A DNA stretch of 64,000 nucleotides, from the NCBI RefSeq assembly GCF_965363235.1, contig NC_134844.1, positions 49,038,872 to 49,102,871 of the forward strand. The letters run 5' to 3'. Positions 1 to 11,239 of the stretch are shown here, one piece after another; the first letter of the stretch is position 1; each line of letters starts with the position of its first letter. The stretch comes from Mytilus galloprovincialis (taxonomy: Eukaryota > Mollusca > Bivalvia > Mytilida > Mytilidae). Under the pieces are notes generated by a model, which searched no databases, was not told the DNA's origin, and was given only the letters and a program-made list of their open reading frames with translations. A program made the position numbers and the translations under genes.

Positions 1-1597
1 AATTCCGTTATCATTTTCTATACAAAAGAAGAACACAATAGTTTGATTTTTTTTTTCAAATTGTGAACTATTGGACCGGTCAATAGTTTCCAACAATTGG
101 ACCTCGATGAAACTATTTGACCGCAAACGTCATTATATTTCGCGGATTTCAATGCAGCTACTAGATTGGATGTTTAGATTCGAGGGCAAAAGTTGCACTT
201 CGGGGACAATAAGCGTACTATTCCACTCATACCCAGTCAATAAGTATACAATATCACACATAATTGGTGCTTGTTCTTGACTCTTTACTTAATAGTGTTC
301 TCTATGTTGTTATAAACGTATATTCTATCAATTTGCCATAGAACAATGTTAGTATTGGGCTTTTATACATAACTCGTTGTTTTCTCTATATAAATCGATA
401 CCATACTAGATATTTTGTTTAAAGGGGCGGGAGTTGATTCGTGAGATAATGGTTGCGGATTGCACTTAAGATAATGGGCTACATTCTCAATAATACTATC
501 GATAAGAGGTGTTATTGTGTTTTATAGATATAAAATTCAGGTGATTCTCGAAAGAAAAAAAAGATAAAAGAATACAAACAATATTTACTGAAATGTCTTT
601 GATGATCATCCTTAGGTAACATATTTGACCTGTGTTGGTATATTGGATCTCAATAACAAAATACAAGTCCCACAAATATGTTTTTGGCATGTACAAATGT
701 ATGAACAAAAATAGAAAACTGATTCATAAATTAATAAAGTCAATCATAGAAATAAAAATCACAGCCAATTATGTTAACCAACGAAACGAACAACACGACA
801 CTGATCATATTCTTGAACTGGTACACACATTTTAAAAAGAAAATGGTGGGTGAAACCCAGTTTTTGTTTCCATATCCGTAATTGTTTGACCGTTATGTCT
901 ATTTCAAATAAGGATCTGATGTCACATCGAGTATAACCGTATGATGTATGACAATCATGGGACCTTCACATTAATACTAAAAGGTACACAGCATTAACCT
1001 ATTTGATATTCTATCAAAATAAGATAAAACCGAACATATATGGACATTTATAATTTAACATAGAACGATCAACACTTCTATACTATAGATACTTATGAGA
1101 TCTTAGTAAAATCCAAGAAAAATAGAACTATAAGATTTTAGATTAAACCTAATATAGGTCTCTCAGGCCAAGATGACATCAGATAGATTTCACTTTTATC
1201 TAAATATATAGCTCTTCAATTGTTTCGGTTCTTATACATCCATATAATTATTTGGCTTTGGGCGTTCCTGTTTCAGGAAAAGCACTTCAGAGGCACAAAA
1301 TCTATAAATAAAGGCAACAGTAGTTATTGCGCAATACTGTTAATCTGTTATATAAAAAAATTTACACACCCTGTTTGATGTGTATCTTCTCCCATATCAT
1401 TATTATTTGCTTTTATATTTAAATTAGAAATAATCAATGAAAAATGGAAATTTTGAGAGAAAAAAAATTTGAAAAAATGGTTTGCTGTCGTATAAAAATG
1501 GCTTAAAAAACAATACAAATAAGAAGATATTCAATCCACATCTTACATGAAATATACGCATGAAAATAGTTGAAATATGAAAAACTTCATAGGTATA
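1..1597. other. AT-rich intergenic DNA, no gene seen
   Basis: I see no convincing exon, RNA gene or long repeat in this stretch. The open frames are short and AT-driven. It ends at the TATA that flanks the foldback element starting at 1598. Confidence 0.5.
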
Positions 1598-1632
1598 CGG
1601 AAGCCGATAAGGGCCATTCAAAAAAAAAAATT

Positions 1633-1885
1633 ATGTCGTAATTACGACATAGCATGTCGTAATTTCGACATAACATGTCGTTAAAACGACATCGCTATGT
1701 CGTAATTTCGACATTACATGTCGTAATTTCGACATAACATGTCGTAATAACGACATAACATGTCGTTATAACGACATCGCTATGTCGTAATTTCGACATA
1801 ACATGTCGTAATTTCGACATAACATGTCGTAATAACGACATCACTTTGTCGTTTTAACGACATAGCTATGTCGTAATAACGACAT
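1633..1885. repeat. Array of 12 palindromes, left arm
   Basis: There are twelve 18-bp units of the form ATGTCG-N6-CGACAT, separated by 3-4 bases (AGC, AAC, CGCT, TAC). The period is about 21 bp, close to two helical turns. The outer arms of each unit are almost invariant; only the central six AT bases vary (TAATTA, TAATTT, TTAAAA, TAATAA, TTATAA). Unit 11 begins TTGTCG. A role as a protein-binding array is inference. Confidence 0.9.
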
Positions 1886-2852
1886 CGCTATGTATATAAA
1901 AGAATATGTATTATGATTGCCAAGAGACTAAATGACACAGAAATTAACAACTTTAGGTCATCATAATGCCCCCAATAATTAGAAAAGCCCCACATAGTCA
2001 GCTATAAAAGAGGGACGAAAGATACCAGAGGGAGAGCCCCCGAAATGCTGGGCGGCAGACAGTGTTATTAATTAATTATTAGCTCCCTTGGTAAAACTCC
2101 AAATTTCATATTTAATGTATTTCCTTGTTAAAAATTTTACATGAAGCTTAATAAGTATATATTTGTTAATTGCATAGCTTTTGCTATTTGAATTCATTGG
2201 TTAAAGATATTATTCATATGTAAAGTTTGATAATTGTATCGTCGCAAAATCTTTGGTCACCTTCTTTGGTTACCTTCTGTGAGAAACTTATATATTTTAT
2301 AGATCCCACTTAAGGTTGTTAAGATACTGTCCGTAGCAGGGGTGTAGAGCCCGTCAAATTCTAGTAAATCTTCTACATGGTGGAAAAACTATGTGTGGAA
2401 TTATTTAAGGACTGCTTTTCAGTCCCCCCAAAATCAGTCCCCCAAGGCAAGCCATGCTTTCCGCCTCCCTAAAAATAAGCGCCAACGACATGCCTTCTTG
2501 TCATAAGGATGAATTGAAGTATTTATTGCTCTTTTCCTACTTTCAAACGTTGGACACGATGTTCCTACAACCTCTACGATTTAAAACAGAATCTTCGAAA
2601 TTTCATCCGCAAAACAAAATAAAAATGTTAGAAAACACGAACCAATATTAAAACAAATTCAATATATGTTTCAAATTATGTTTTTACAGTTCTTGATTAT
2701 ATACTAATTAATATCTAGTATATTTGAGGATTAGACAAAGCTATGTGAAAAAAACCGGATGTCCAACGTTACATTTATGAAAAACTGTTTTAACTCTTAT
2801 GTATAGTGATCCTATTTCTTATTCTCTGATCTTCTTCATTCTTGGCAGGAAC

Positions 2853-3008
2853 CAGTGGCGGATCCAGAAATTTTCATAAGTGGGGTCCCACTGACTGACC
2901 TAAGAGGGGGCCCGCTCCAGTCACGCTTCAGTGATGCCCTATATAAGCAACCAATTTTTCCCAAAAAGGGGGGCCCGGGCCCCCTGCCCCCCCCTAAATC
3001 CGCCTCTG
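2853..3008. mobile_element. Small GC-rich inverted-repeat element, copy 1 (5-bp TSD)
   Basis: The ends are CAGTGGCGGATCCAG and (complement) CAGAGGCGGATTTAG. The element is flanked by GGAAC on both sides, a clean 5-bp target duplication. It is GC-rich and G/C-tract-rich against AT-rich surroundings and sits inside the spacer of the foldback element, so it arrived later. The open frames on both strands here follow from base composition and are not genes. Other copies lie near 49.2, 51.05 and 52.2 kb. Confidence 0.85.
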
Positions 3009-4385
3009 GGAACAACGACATGTGTCGGTTCTTTGTGGCGTTAAAGCCGTTATTTTGCCAAATTTCATTTGACTCGGTGGCTTCATATTAAGCTGGAATA
3101 AGAAAAATGTCCAACGACGTTTTTCGTTAACTCAACGACTGAAAGTGAATTTTGTAAGTAAATATAGCAGAAAATGAATAAAAAGAGTAAGACAATTGTA
3201 ATATCTTACAAAAGTACAAATATTTGCCTCATTGTTCATTATGAAATTTGGAAAAAGAGGTTGATGATTGCTGCCGAAAAAAAAGAATAGCGCATATTGC
3301 TATAGACTTCACCTGGAGACATAGGTTCGACACAGGTTCAATTTTGCAATTTTTATTAATCGTTTGTAGCTTTTAACGATTTATTTAAAAGAATGGTGAA
3401 ATGGGGGGAAAATCTCATTACATGAACTTCGTCCAAGTTTTCCAAAGACAAATTGGAGACACCAAGACAGTCCTCTTAATGTATAATGCGAATTGAAATT
3501 TATGTTGTGGAAGTACTCCGAAATAGATCATTTAAAGTCGTCACTTCAGGTAGGTGCAATCACCAATATTAAAAGACTTATACCAGTTCAAGGAATGTTT
3601 TACTTCGCGATTTGTTCTGCTATTCATGTTATAACTGTCGTAGTGAAATTAATTCCTGTACTAGCAAAGCCGGAACTTTTCGTCAATATAAACTTGTGTA
3701 TGAAATAGAGGTAATTGAAAGACAAATCCCAAACCGCGACGAAAACCGTTTCATCGAATTAATAAAAACCCGGGATTATATAAGCCGTTTTCGCGGACGA
3801 TCCAGGAGTAGATTACTATATTTTAAAATGTATATCAGAAGTTAAACACTATAGATAACTTGGGGAAATAATTCTCAAACCAATGTTCAAGTTATTGAAG
3901 GGGTGTATTTCGACAACTTATGTGCTAGGGAAAATACAATTTTATTCAAATTTAACCAAGGGTAAAAATGTTCGATTTACTTGCAGAGTATCAAATATAT
4001 TTGTATTGGGGTTGAATTAAGATATAGAAATTTTACAATGACAGATGATATGCACCTTGAAAGTTAAACATCATATGACAAAAGTTTCGTACATCTAAAA
4101 AAAATTTTTTTATGGAAAACCGTACCACATCTTCCTATATCTATTTCCGTCCCATCTTTCCTTCCTACATTACTTGCGACAGTAATGCATTTTAGTTGAA
4201 ATAACTTAAAGGGTAAACATTATTAAATCGATTTCCACAACTTGAGGTAATTTATGATAAAATGACATCACAAAACGAACAGAACCAGAATCAACCAACA
4301 TATAAAAAAAAAAACGAATAAAAAAAAATAATCGAAGTCAAAAACCCTCTTCGACGCCGCTTTTTTTTTTAAAGTGTAACGTCGT
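3009..4385. other. Foldback spacer, no gene seen
   Basis: This AT-rich spacer lies between the arms. I find no transposase motif. The frame at 3612-3845 is rich in charged residues near its end but too short to call. Confidence 0.4.
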
Positions 4386-5050
4386 GTTGTAGGAACATCG
4401 TGCCCAACGTTTGACAATAGACAAAGAGCAATCAATACTTAATTATTACAACGAGCCATGGAGTTGGGCTTATTTACAGGGAGGTGGAAGGCTTGGCTTG
4501 CCTTGGTAGTACGCAAACTCAGTCCTCATATAATTCCATATATTAATCTTTCACCACATTAAGTCCATATCGACCATGATTAACTGTACCACCCTTCCAC
4601 AGTAGATAACGTATTACTTTGATATGGGATCTGTAAAATATATAAGTTTCTCACAGAAGGTAACCGAAGAAGGTGACCAAAGATTTTGCGACGATACAAA
4701 TATTAAACTTTACAATATAAATAAATATCTTTAACCAATGAATTCAAATAGCAAAAGCTTTGCAATTAACAAATATATACTTATTAAGCTTCATGTAAAT
4801 CATTTAACTGTGAAATACATTAAATATGAAATTTGGAGTTTTACCAAGGGAGCTAACAATTAATTAATAACACTGTCTGCCACACAACATTTCGGGGGCT
4901 CTCCCTCTGGTATCGTTCGTCCCTCTTTTATAGCTGATTATACGTTTTTTTTCTAATTATTGGGGCATTATGATATGACCTATAGTTATTAATTTCTGTG
5001 TCATTTAGTCTCTTGGCAATCATAATACATATTCTTTTATATACATAGCG

Positions 5051-5283
5051 ATGTCGTTATTACGACATAGCTATGTCGTTATTACGACATGTTATGTCGA
5101 AATTACGACATAGCGATGTCGAAATTACGACATAGCGATGTCGTTGTAACGACATGTTATGTCGAAATTACGACATAGCGATGTCGTTATAACGACATGT
5201 TATGTCGAAATTACGACATAGCGATGTCGTTATAACGACATGTTATGTCGAAATTACGACATGCTATGTCGTAATTACGACAT
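5051..5283. repeat. Array of 11 palindromes, right arm
   Basis: Eleven copies of the same ATGTCG-N6-CGACAT unit occur in the right arm at a period of about 21 bp. The copy number (11 against 12) and the order of the central hexamers differ from the left arm, so the arrays have changed independently while the unit arms stayed fixed. Confidence 0.9.
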
Positions 5284-5319
5284 AAATTATTTTTTTTGAA
5301 TGGCCCTTATCGGCTTCCG

Positions 5320-5598
5320 TATAGGTAAGATCAGAAGAACCAAAGACAAAAACAAAGAATCAACAGCTCTCTGGGTCGAATACTTTTAACCATTTTGGCA
5401 CCAATTGTTTAAAAAAATTATCCAAGTCAGTTGCCGGTGATCTCACTAGATGATTGGTTAAGTTGAAACATGTAAAAGCTCTTAACCCGTATCAGGTCTC
5501 AGGATGAATGAACAGGTTTTTAGAGTAAATGGCATCCTTCATCCGCTATGCTGATAGTGTACATACACATTTTATTCAAATCCAATTTACTTCTTTCA
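5320..5598. other. Intergenic, 3' flank of a TRIM gene remnant
   Basis: No gene seen. The last ~40 bases resemble the 3' flank of the intact TRIM-like gene at 18.74-18.78 kb, so homology with that gene extends past the stop codon. Confidence 0.4.
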
Positions 5599-5700
5599 CT
5601 ACTTTCCACTAAACAAAAAAGCGCGGTCCTGTTTGTTTGCCACCAGTAGTGAGTTTGTTGACTGGTCATCATGTAACTGTGTTGCTGTCGGGTTTTGTGT
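5599..5700 (-). pseudogene. C-terminal remnant of a TRIM-like (B-box/NHL) gene
   Basis: Read on the minus strand, about 30 codons match the very end of the intact gene at 18786-20483. DQSTNSLLVANKQDRAFLF here corresponds to DQSSNLLLVANRKGRAFLY there, and the stop codons align. Homology stops just before the palindromic element at 5736. The N-terminal part of a related copy lies upstream on the same strand at 9490-10285, so the two may be halves of one gene split by about 3.8 kb of repeats. That link is inference. Confidence 0.75.
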
Positions 5701-5735
5701 AAAACAGGGGTCTGTTGTTCAACTTGTGATTAAAC

Positions 5736-5871
5736 TAATCATATGATTAATTTTATCAGTCGTTAAAAAATAATTGGATGATTAGTAAATGCAATGATTA
5801 AATTGTGTTGTTCAACTTATTTTAATCATTGTATTTACTAATCATCCGATTAATTTTTAATCATATGATTA
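5736..5871. mobile_element. Palindromic MITE-like hairpin
   Basis: The left arm contains TAATCATATGATTAATTTT and GGATGATTAGTAAATGCAAT; the right arm (5823-5871) is its near-complement and ends at another TAATCATATGATTA. The 11-base TTGTTCAACTT occurs just left of the hairpin and again in the loop. No coding capacity. Confidence 0.7.
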
Positions 5872-6772
5872 AATTTGGGTAGTTAGCAAGTGTTTCCCAC
5901 AATGCATTGTAAATCAGGGCCTACAAAACTTCCTTTGATGCATTAAATTATACCATTCTTCTTTTAAACAGGTTTTGGGTGCCAATAATTATCGAATAAA
6001 TATCTTATAAGATTTATAACATGTTCATGTTTTTTCTTATGGAAACATAAAAATATTTTAGATATGTTTCCAGTTCAAAATGAAACATGCTTGAAATAAT
6101 TTCAGTGAATGCACTGATTAAGTAATCTCAAATTCAAAAGTAATATATATGCATTTATTTACCATGAAAATGGTTTAGGGTGCATTTTGTAATAATCAGC
6201 ATTTGCATTCCACTTTAAATTATGACTAGGGCCAGAGTTTTTCATGTTATTGCTCATAAATCTCAAGTGGTATCTGAAATGATGAGGTCATGCAGGTGGT
6301 CGAAAAACCAACATTCAATGAGTAACTTGAAATCAGTTTGTTTCTTTTAAAATTATTAATATTAAAAAAATTCAATCGTTGTTGAAAAAGTCTTATCATG
6401 CAACATGTGACTGTTCTAACTCAGAAGCAATGTCAGAGATTGTCTTCGGTCCTCAATCAAAATGCATCATTCATGGCCATGATTTTAATGCCGGAATTTG
6501 GTGTCTGACAACACCGACAGTGTCCGTGATTGCAATGATAATTCAGTTGAAGTCTTTGTTTTTACATAATGATTCCTCCAAATATCTGTTAAAATATTTT
6601 TTGTTAATTAAGTCATACCTTCTACACATGCGAAAGATACGCTTTTGCTTTATAAATGACGAAATAATTGGGAATAACGATCTCCATTGACGCGTATGTG
6701 AAGGGTACTTTCTTTCACGTCCGCATTTTATCAAGTATGGCATGCCAAGTTAACATTTCAGATCATTTTTAC
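5872..6772. other. Intergenic DNA, no gene seen
   Basis: The 103-codon frame at 6379-6690 has no recognisable motif and lies in AT-rich DNA next to a satellite; I do not call it a gene. Confidence 0.4.
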
Positions 6773-8072
6773 GGAATAGGCCGACCCCCCTAATTTTTTG
6801 ACATTTTTTTCAAATTTTGAGCTCTAGTTTCAGATTTTTGAACATAGCGCCCTTCGATACCTAGCGAAAAAGAAGCGCCTGTTTCTCCTCTACAAGACCT
6901 ATATAGTCATACCCCTTTACACCCCTCATTATTTTTCTCTAGAACTTCTGGAATAGGCCGACCCTACCCCCATTTTTTGGACATTTTTTTCAAATTTTGA
7001 GCTCTAGTTTCAGATTTTTGACATAGCGCCCTTCGATACCTAGGGCAAAAGAAGCGCCTGTTTCTCCTCTACAAGACCTATATAGTCATACCCCGTGACA
7101 CCCCTCATTATTTTTCTCTAGAAGTCCTAGAATAGGCCGACCCCCCTAATTTTTTTGACATTTTTTTCAAATTTTGAGCTCTAGTTTCAGATTTTTGAAC
7201 ATAGCGCCCTTCGATACCTAGCGCAAAAGAAGCGTCTGTTTCTTCTCTACAAGACCTATATAGTCATTCCCCGTGACACCCCTCATTATTTTTCTCTAGA
7301 AGCCCTGGAATAGGCCGACCCCCCTAATTTTTTGACATATTTTTCAAATATTGAGCTCTAGTTTCAGATTTTTGAACATAGCGCCCTTCGATACCTAGCG
7401 CAAAAGAAGCGCCTGTTTCTCTTCTACAAGACCTATATAGTCATACCCCGTGACACCCCTCATTATTTTTCTCTAGAACTCCTGGAATAGGCCGACCCTA
7501 CCCCCATTTTTTGGACATTTTTTTCGAATTTTGAGCTCTAGTTTCAGATTTTTGAACATAGCGCCCTTCGATACCTAGTGCTAAAGAAACGCCTGTTTCT
7601 CCTCTACAAGACCTATATAGTCATACCCCGTGACACCCCTCATTATTTTTCTCTAGCAGTCCTAGAATAGGCCGACCCCCCTAATTTTTTGGACATTTTT
7701 TTCGAATTTTGAGCTCTAGTTTCAGATTTTTGAACATAGCGCCCTTCGATACCTAGCGCAAAAGAAGCACCTGTTTCTCCTCTACAAGACCTATATAGTC
7801 ATCCCCGTGACACCCCTCATTATTTTTCTCTAGAAGTCCTAGAATAGGCCGACCCCCCTAATTTTTTGACATTTTTTTCAAATTTTGAGCTCTAGTTTAA
7901 GATTTTTGAACATAGCGCCCTTCGATACCTAGGGCAAAAGAAGCGCCCGTTTCTCTTCTACAAGACCTATATAGTCATTCCCCGTGACACCCCTCATTAT
8001 TTTTCTCTAGAAGTCCTAGAATAGGACGACCCCCCTAATTTTTTGACATTTTTTTCAAATTTTGAGCTCTAG
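6773..8072. repeat. ~177 bp satellite array, 7.3 units
   Basis: Units begin at GGAATAGGCCGAC or AGAATAGGCCGAC at 6773, 6950, 7129, 7307, 7484, 7664, 7841 and 8018 (periods 177-180). Fixed words in each unit include TTTTGAGCTCTAG, ATAGCGCCCTTCGATACC and CTACAAGACCTATATAGTCA. Units are highly similar, with mostly single-base differences and GACCCTACCCCC / GACCCCCCT variants, so the array is young or homogenised. The last unit stops at GAGCTCTAG. No coding capacity seen. Confidence 0.95.
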
Positions 8073-9110
8073 ATTAAACAATGACATAAAAGGTGCTATA
8101 TTTTACAGGGTAGGACTACTTTTAAATACGTTCTAAATTGAAGAGGGTGCATAGGTGGCCCTACACCTACAAATAATCCGTTGATAGATGCATAGTTATT
8201 GTGGTACTGAATATTAGCCTAAAAAGTTATGCGACTTGTTATATCAACAGATTGGATAAAAACCATTTCAAAATTGAGTTTAAGTTGCTATATTTTAACT
8301 GATTTTCTGCCTTTTTAAATATTTTTTTATTTAAAGGCCGTTGTTGTCTTATTCATTTGTTTGGTTTCTCGATATATCGCCTTATTGTTCGCTGGCTTAT
8401 TGTTCGCTAGCTATTGTTCGCTAGCTTCTGCCTGGTTCGCAAGTATGTGGTTTTTATGCTTGTACGCATAGCAATATTTTGGATAAAAGGCTAAAAAACA
8501 TTTTTATATATGATTTAAAGGACACAAAATAGTACTTTGGTTCTAAAAAAATAATTGTCATTGATAAATATTTCATAATTGTTATATAAGTTGAGTAATA
8601 CCACATTTTAATGAATATTAGGGGAATACAGTCTGTTAATGGGTTGGACAATTTAAATCGTGTCAGTTAAGAGTTATTTAGCCACGACAATAGTCTTACT
8701 ACCTTTAGTTTATATTTTCACATTGAAAAAAATGAGATGTACTTGTGACGAAAAAATTACAATACGGTGCAACAGTATCCTTATAGAAAGAGAACTTTTA
8801 TTTTAATTTTATTTCTTTGCATTTCATTGAAGGGTGTGTCACTTCAATATAGCGTTATATGGACTGATTGGCCGCTCGAATTCGCACGAATTTATTATTT
8901 ACGCCAAGTTATCAATCAGCCTTATTTTTTTTTGTCTGTTCAAAGTCTGTAACATCTATGAATCTGTCATGTGTTGCAATGCAGCTGATTAAATTCCATG
9001 CGTTTTCTTTGAAATATTAAGGCTTTTCTACCTTAGGAATAGATTACCTTATGCCGGCCTCACACATTGGCGTATAGACCGGTGTTATATATATATAGCC
9101 ATTCTTCCTC
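8073..9110. other. Intergenic DNA, no gene seen
   Basis: This holds a short local repeat GTTCGCTAGCT/GTTCGCTGGCT near 8388-8425 and otherwise AT-rich single-copy-looking sequence. No exon supported. Confidence 0.4.
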
Positions 9111-9260
9111 CATGCCAGTTTTTCCCCCGGGGGAAAGACTGGCATGAGCCAATATTTCCCCCGTGGAAATTTTGGATCATTTCCATTCTTCCCCCCGCGG
9201 AAATTTGACAATACGTATACATATAGTCACTTATCCCCCATGCCAATCTTTCCCCCTATA
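9111..9260. repeat. Cluster of CCCCCGGGGG-centred palindromes
   Basis: 9111-9146 is a 36-bp hairpin with one mismatch, CATGCCAG at one end and CTGGCATG at the other, centred on CCCCCGGGGG. Related TTTCCCCC...GGAAA half-palindromes follow at about 9155-9205, and another CATGCCAATCTTTCCCCC half at about 9239. It looks like a decayed or nested hairpin repeat. Confidence 0.7.
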
Positions 9261-9489
9261 TTATAGATATCACTGTATATATATACACGCCTGAAAATTA
9301 AACCGAACAGTGTTAGAAATCGGTTTATAGATACAAATTTTTAGTTCTTTTACATTAACAAAAGTCTGTCTACAGGTTTATCAGTCTGTCTATGTTTCAA
9401 CTAATCTGTCTTGCTTTGTGTCCCCTAGTCTTTCTACATTCTCAACTGCATGTCTGTCTATATGTCGACAATTGCAAACTTTGTCGTTA

Positions 9490-10285
9490 CTTTTCTTTGA
9501 TCTATGTCAATGCATTTGATGATATACGATCCGAAGTAACGACCAGCAGTAACAGCAATTTTATTATTCCCTATGTACACCATATCAAAACATTAACCTG
9601 GTTTTATTTCAAAGTCCTTTGTACTATCTTTGTTTATTCCTATAACTTTTTGTTGATTGTTTCAAGTAAACAACATCCTTCCATCAGGTTTAATGGAACA
9701 TCCTCTGATCTTTCTTGCATCGACGTTGACTATTATTTCTAACATTAGTGTCAGGTTTTCAATGGACTTTGGTGACGAAACAAAACTCATCTGTTGAGCC
9801 TTTTGATCCTTCTGCCTACTTATCATAAGTTTGTTCGGCTCATTAACAACAATTATTTATCCAAAGCATTCTATATTAATCGGAGTATTCTGTAAAATCG
9901 TTTCAATCAGAGTCTTCTCAATATCTTGGAATACATTTGAAGACTTAATACCTTTTATGACATCATTTATATCTTTTAAATCATCACATTTATTGTGATC
10001 CTCAACTACGCAACGTTTACAGCATGGACAATCATGCGTCTTACAGAATATTTGATACTTTTGATTATGTTTCTGGCAGGACTGTAAAATTGGAACAACG
10101 TTGCTTGGTAACTTCCGGTTCTCAGCTATCGTCACGGTTTCATGATTACGTGTTCCTTTGGATAAAGTGTGATGGTCCTTACAATAATCACAGAGACCTT
10201 CCTCACAATCTGAACACCATATTATTGACTGATTACTGATATTGCGTTGTTCACAAACTCCACAAACTAACCAGTTACTTGCCAT
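9490..10285 (-). pseudogene. TRIM-like B-box gene copy lacking its coiled coil, C-terminus lost
   Basis: The N-terminus (MASNW, then two B-box zinc-binding regions with all Cys/His ligands in place) closely matches the intact gene at 18786-20483. After DIEKTL the reading jumps to ETILQN: about 399 bp (133 codons) covering the whole coiled coil are missing in frame, with TTTCA shared at the two breakpoints. Beyond about 9857 the frame is interrupted, but DNA homology to the start of the beta-propeller continues to about 9490 and then ends, roughly 165 residues short of the normal C-terminus. The sequence before the ATG is TTTCAG, a splice-acceptor-like word shared with the intact copy. It is probably dead, but the N-terminal 142-codon frame is open. 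Confidence 0.85.
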
Positions 10286-10974
10286 TACTCTGAAAATGCC
10301 TTTTTTAGTTTAATTGAATTTTTAATATGAGGCAGGCATTACCTGTGAATGGGGACGAAGTTTGCTTAAATCATTTATTTTGTAACTTAAATATTTGTTA
10401 AAAAAAGAAACGGAAATACCGTAACGTTTCCGATTTTGGTTCTGTTGTTAGGGATTTTACTTGTGACGTTATTTAAGTTATGACGTCATGTTCAATGTAA
10501 ACAAAGAAACGCAATGCATCAGGTAACGTTTATTCATACCAATTTGAAAGACAAAGAATGATTAAAAATGAAATATTGGTATTGTGTTCATTGAGTTCCT
10601 GTATTTTACTAGACTAATCAAAGTCTCACGACAACAAGACCGGAAAAAGGAAGAGAGTTGAGTGTTCTGCGCAATTCCGGAAATTTTCTCGATTTTTTTT
10701 TTGTTATTGAATTTTCTACTGTAATAGGGGACTTCGTCCCCATAATATTAAATTGTATATGATAATGTTTCGCATTCACCTGCAGTGCATAACAGTTCGA
10801 AATCTGTAAATGTTCGATAATGATTGATCAATGAAAAGGAGTTATAAAATATAAAGTATGCGCAAAAATGTTTACATCTCAAGATCTCTTCAATCGTTCT
10901 CATCCTCCTTTTTGTGAACAAGATCGAGGTCGTCATGAAAAAATATAGAGTAAAACATATGACAAGAAGTTTGT
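10286..10974. other. Upstream flank of the TRIM pseudogene
   Basis: No gene is supported. A perfect CRE-type palindrome TGACGTCA lies near 10482 and could be a relic of the pseudogene promoter, but a lone 8-mer is weak evidence. Confidence 0.35.
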
Positions 10975-11235
10975 TTGATATTACATGTATTACATAATTA
11001 TGTTTCGAAAAACTAAGGATTTTCTTATCCCATGAATAGATTACCTTAGCCGTATTTGACACAATTTTTTGGAATTTTGGGTCCTCAATGCTCTTTAACT
11101 TTGTGATTGTTTGACTTTATCACTTTTTTATATGAGCTTCACTGATGAGTCTTATGTAGACTTAACGGGCGTCTGGCGTACTTAATTATAATCCTGGTAC
11201 CTTTGATAACTATTTACGACTGGGTGTTAGTGTTG
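10975..11235 (+). repeat. Hammerhead-ribozyme repeat unit, decayed core
   Basis: The unit contains AAAAACTAAGGATTTTCTTA, ATAGATTACCTTAGCCGTAT and TCCTCAATGCTCTTTAACTT, then a hammerhead-like segment at 11134-11180. CTGATGA and stem II (GTC...GAC) are present. The GAAA box reads TTAA, and stem I (CTTCA against TGGCG) no longer pairs fully, so self-cleavage is unlikely. The same words recur at 17.05-17.44 kb (minus strand) and 63.87-64.0 kb. Confidence 0.75.
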
Positions 11236-11239
11236 ATAA

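Larger units (their letters stand above)
1598..5319. mobile_element. Foldback element with ~950 bp inverted arms
   Basis: The ends are CGGAAGCCGATAAGGG at 1598 and its complement ending at 5319, each flanked by TATA (1594-1597 and 5320-5323), so the target duplication is TATA or a TA within it. The left arm runs to about 2581 and the right arm from about 4386, with patches of divergence. From outside inward each arm has a 16-bp end, an A-rich tract, the palindrome array, a block resembling a common mussel repeat, and a unique tail that includes GTTCCTACAAC. The 1.8 kb centre holds a separate small element at 2853-3008 and no recognisable transposase, so this is probably non-autonomous. The short frame at 3612-3845 looks slightly protein-like but I do not recognise it. 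Superfamily not assigned. Confidence 0.8.

Noticed and set aside
2836-3091. Pro/Gly-rich frames on both strands
   Set aside because: They fall within the GC-rich miniature element and mirror each other because of its base composition; the same happens at 51020-51279.
1633-5283. Regularly spaced palindromes resembling a CRISPR array
   Set aside because: The spacers are only 3-4 bp and the repeats are palindromes in an animal transposon arm; there are no unique 20-40 bp spacers.
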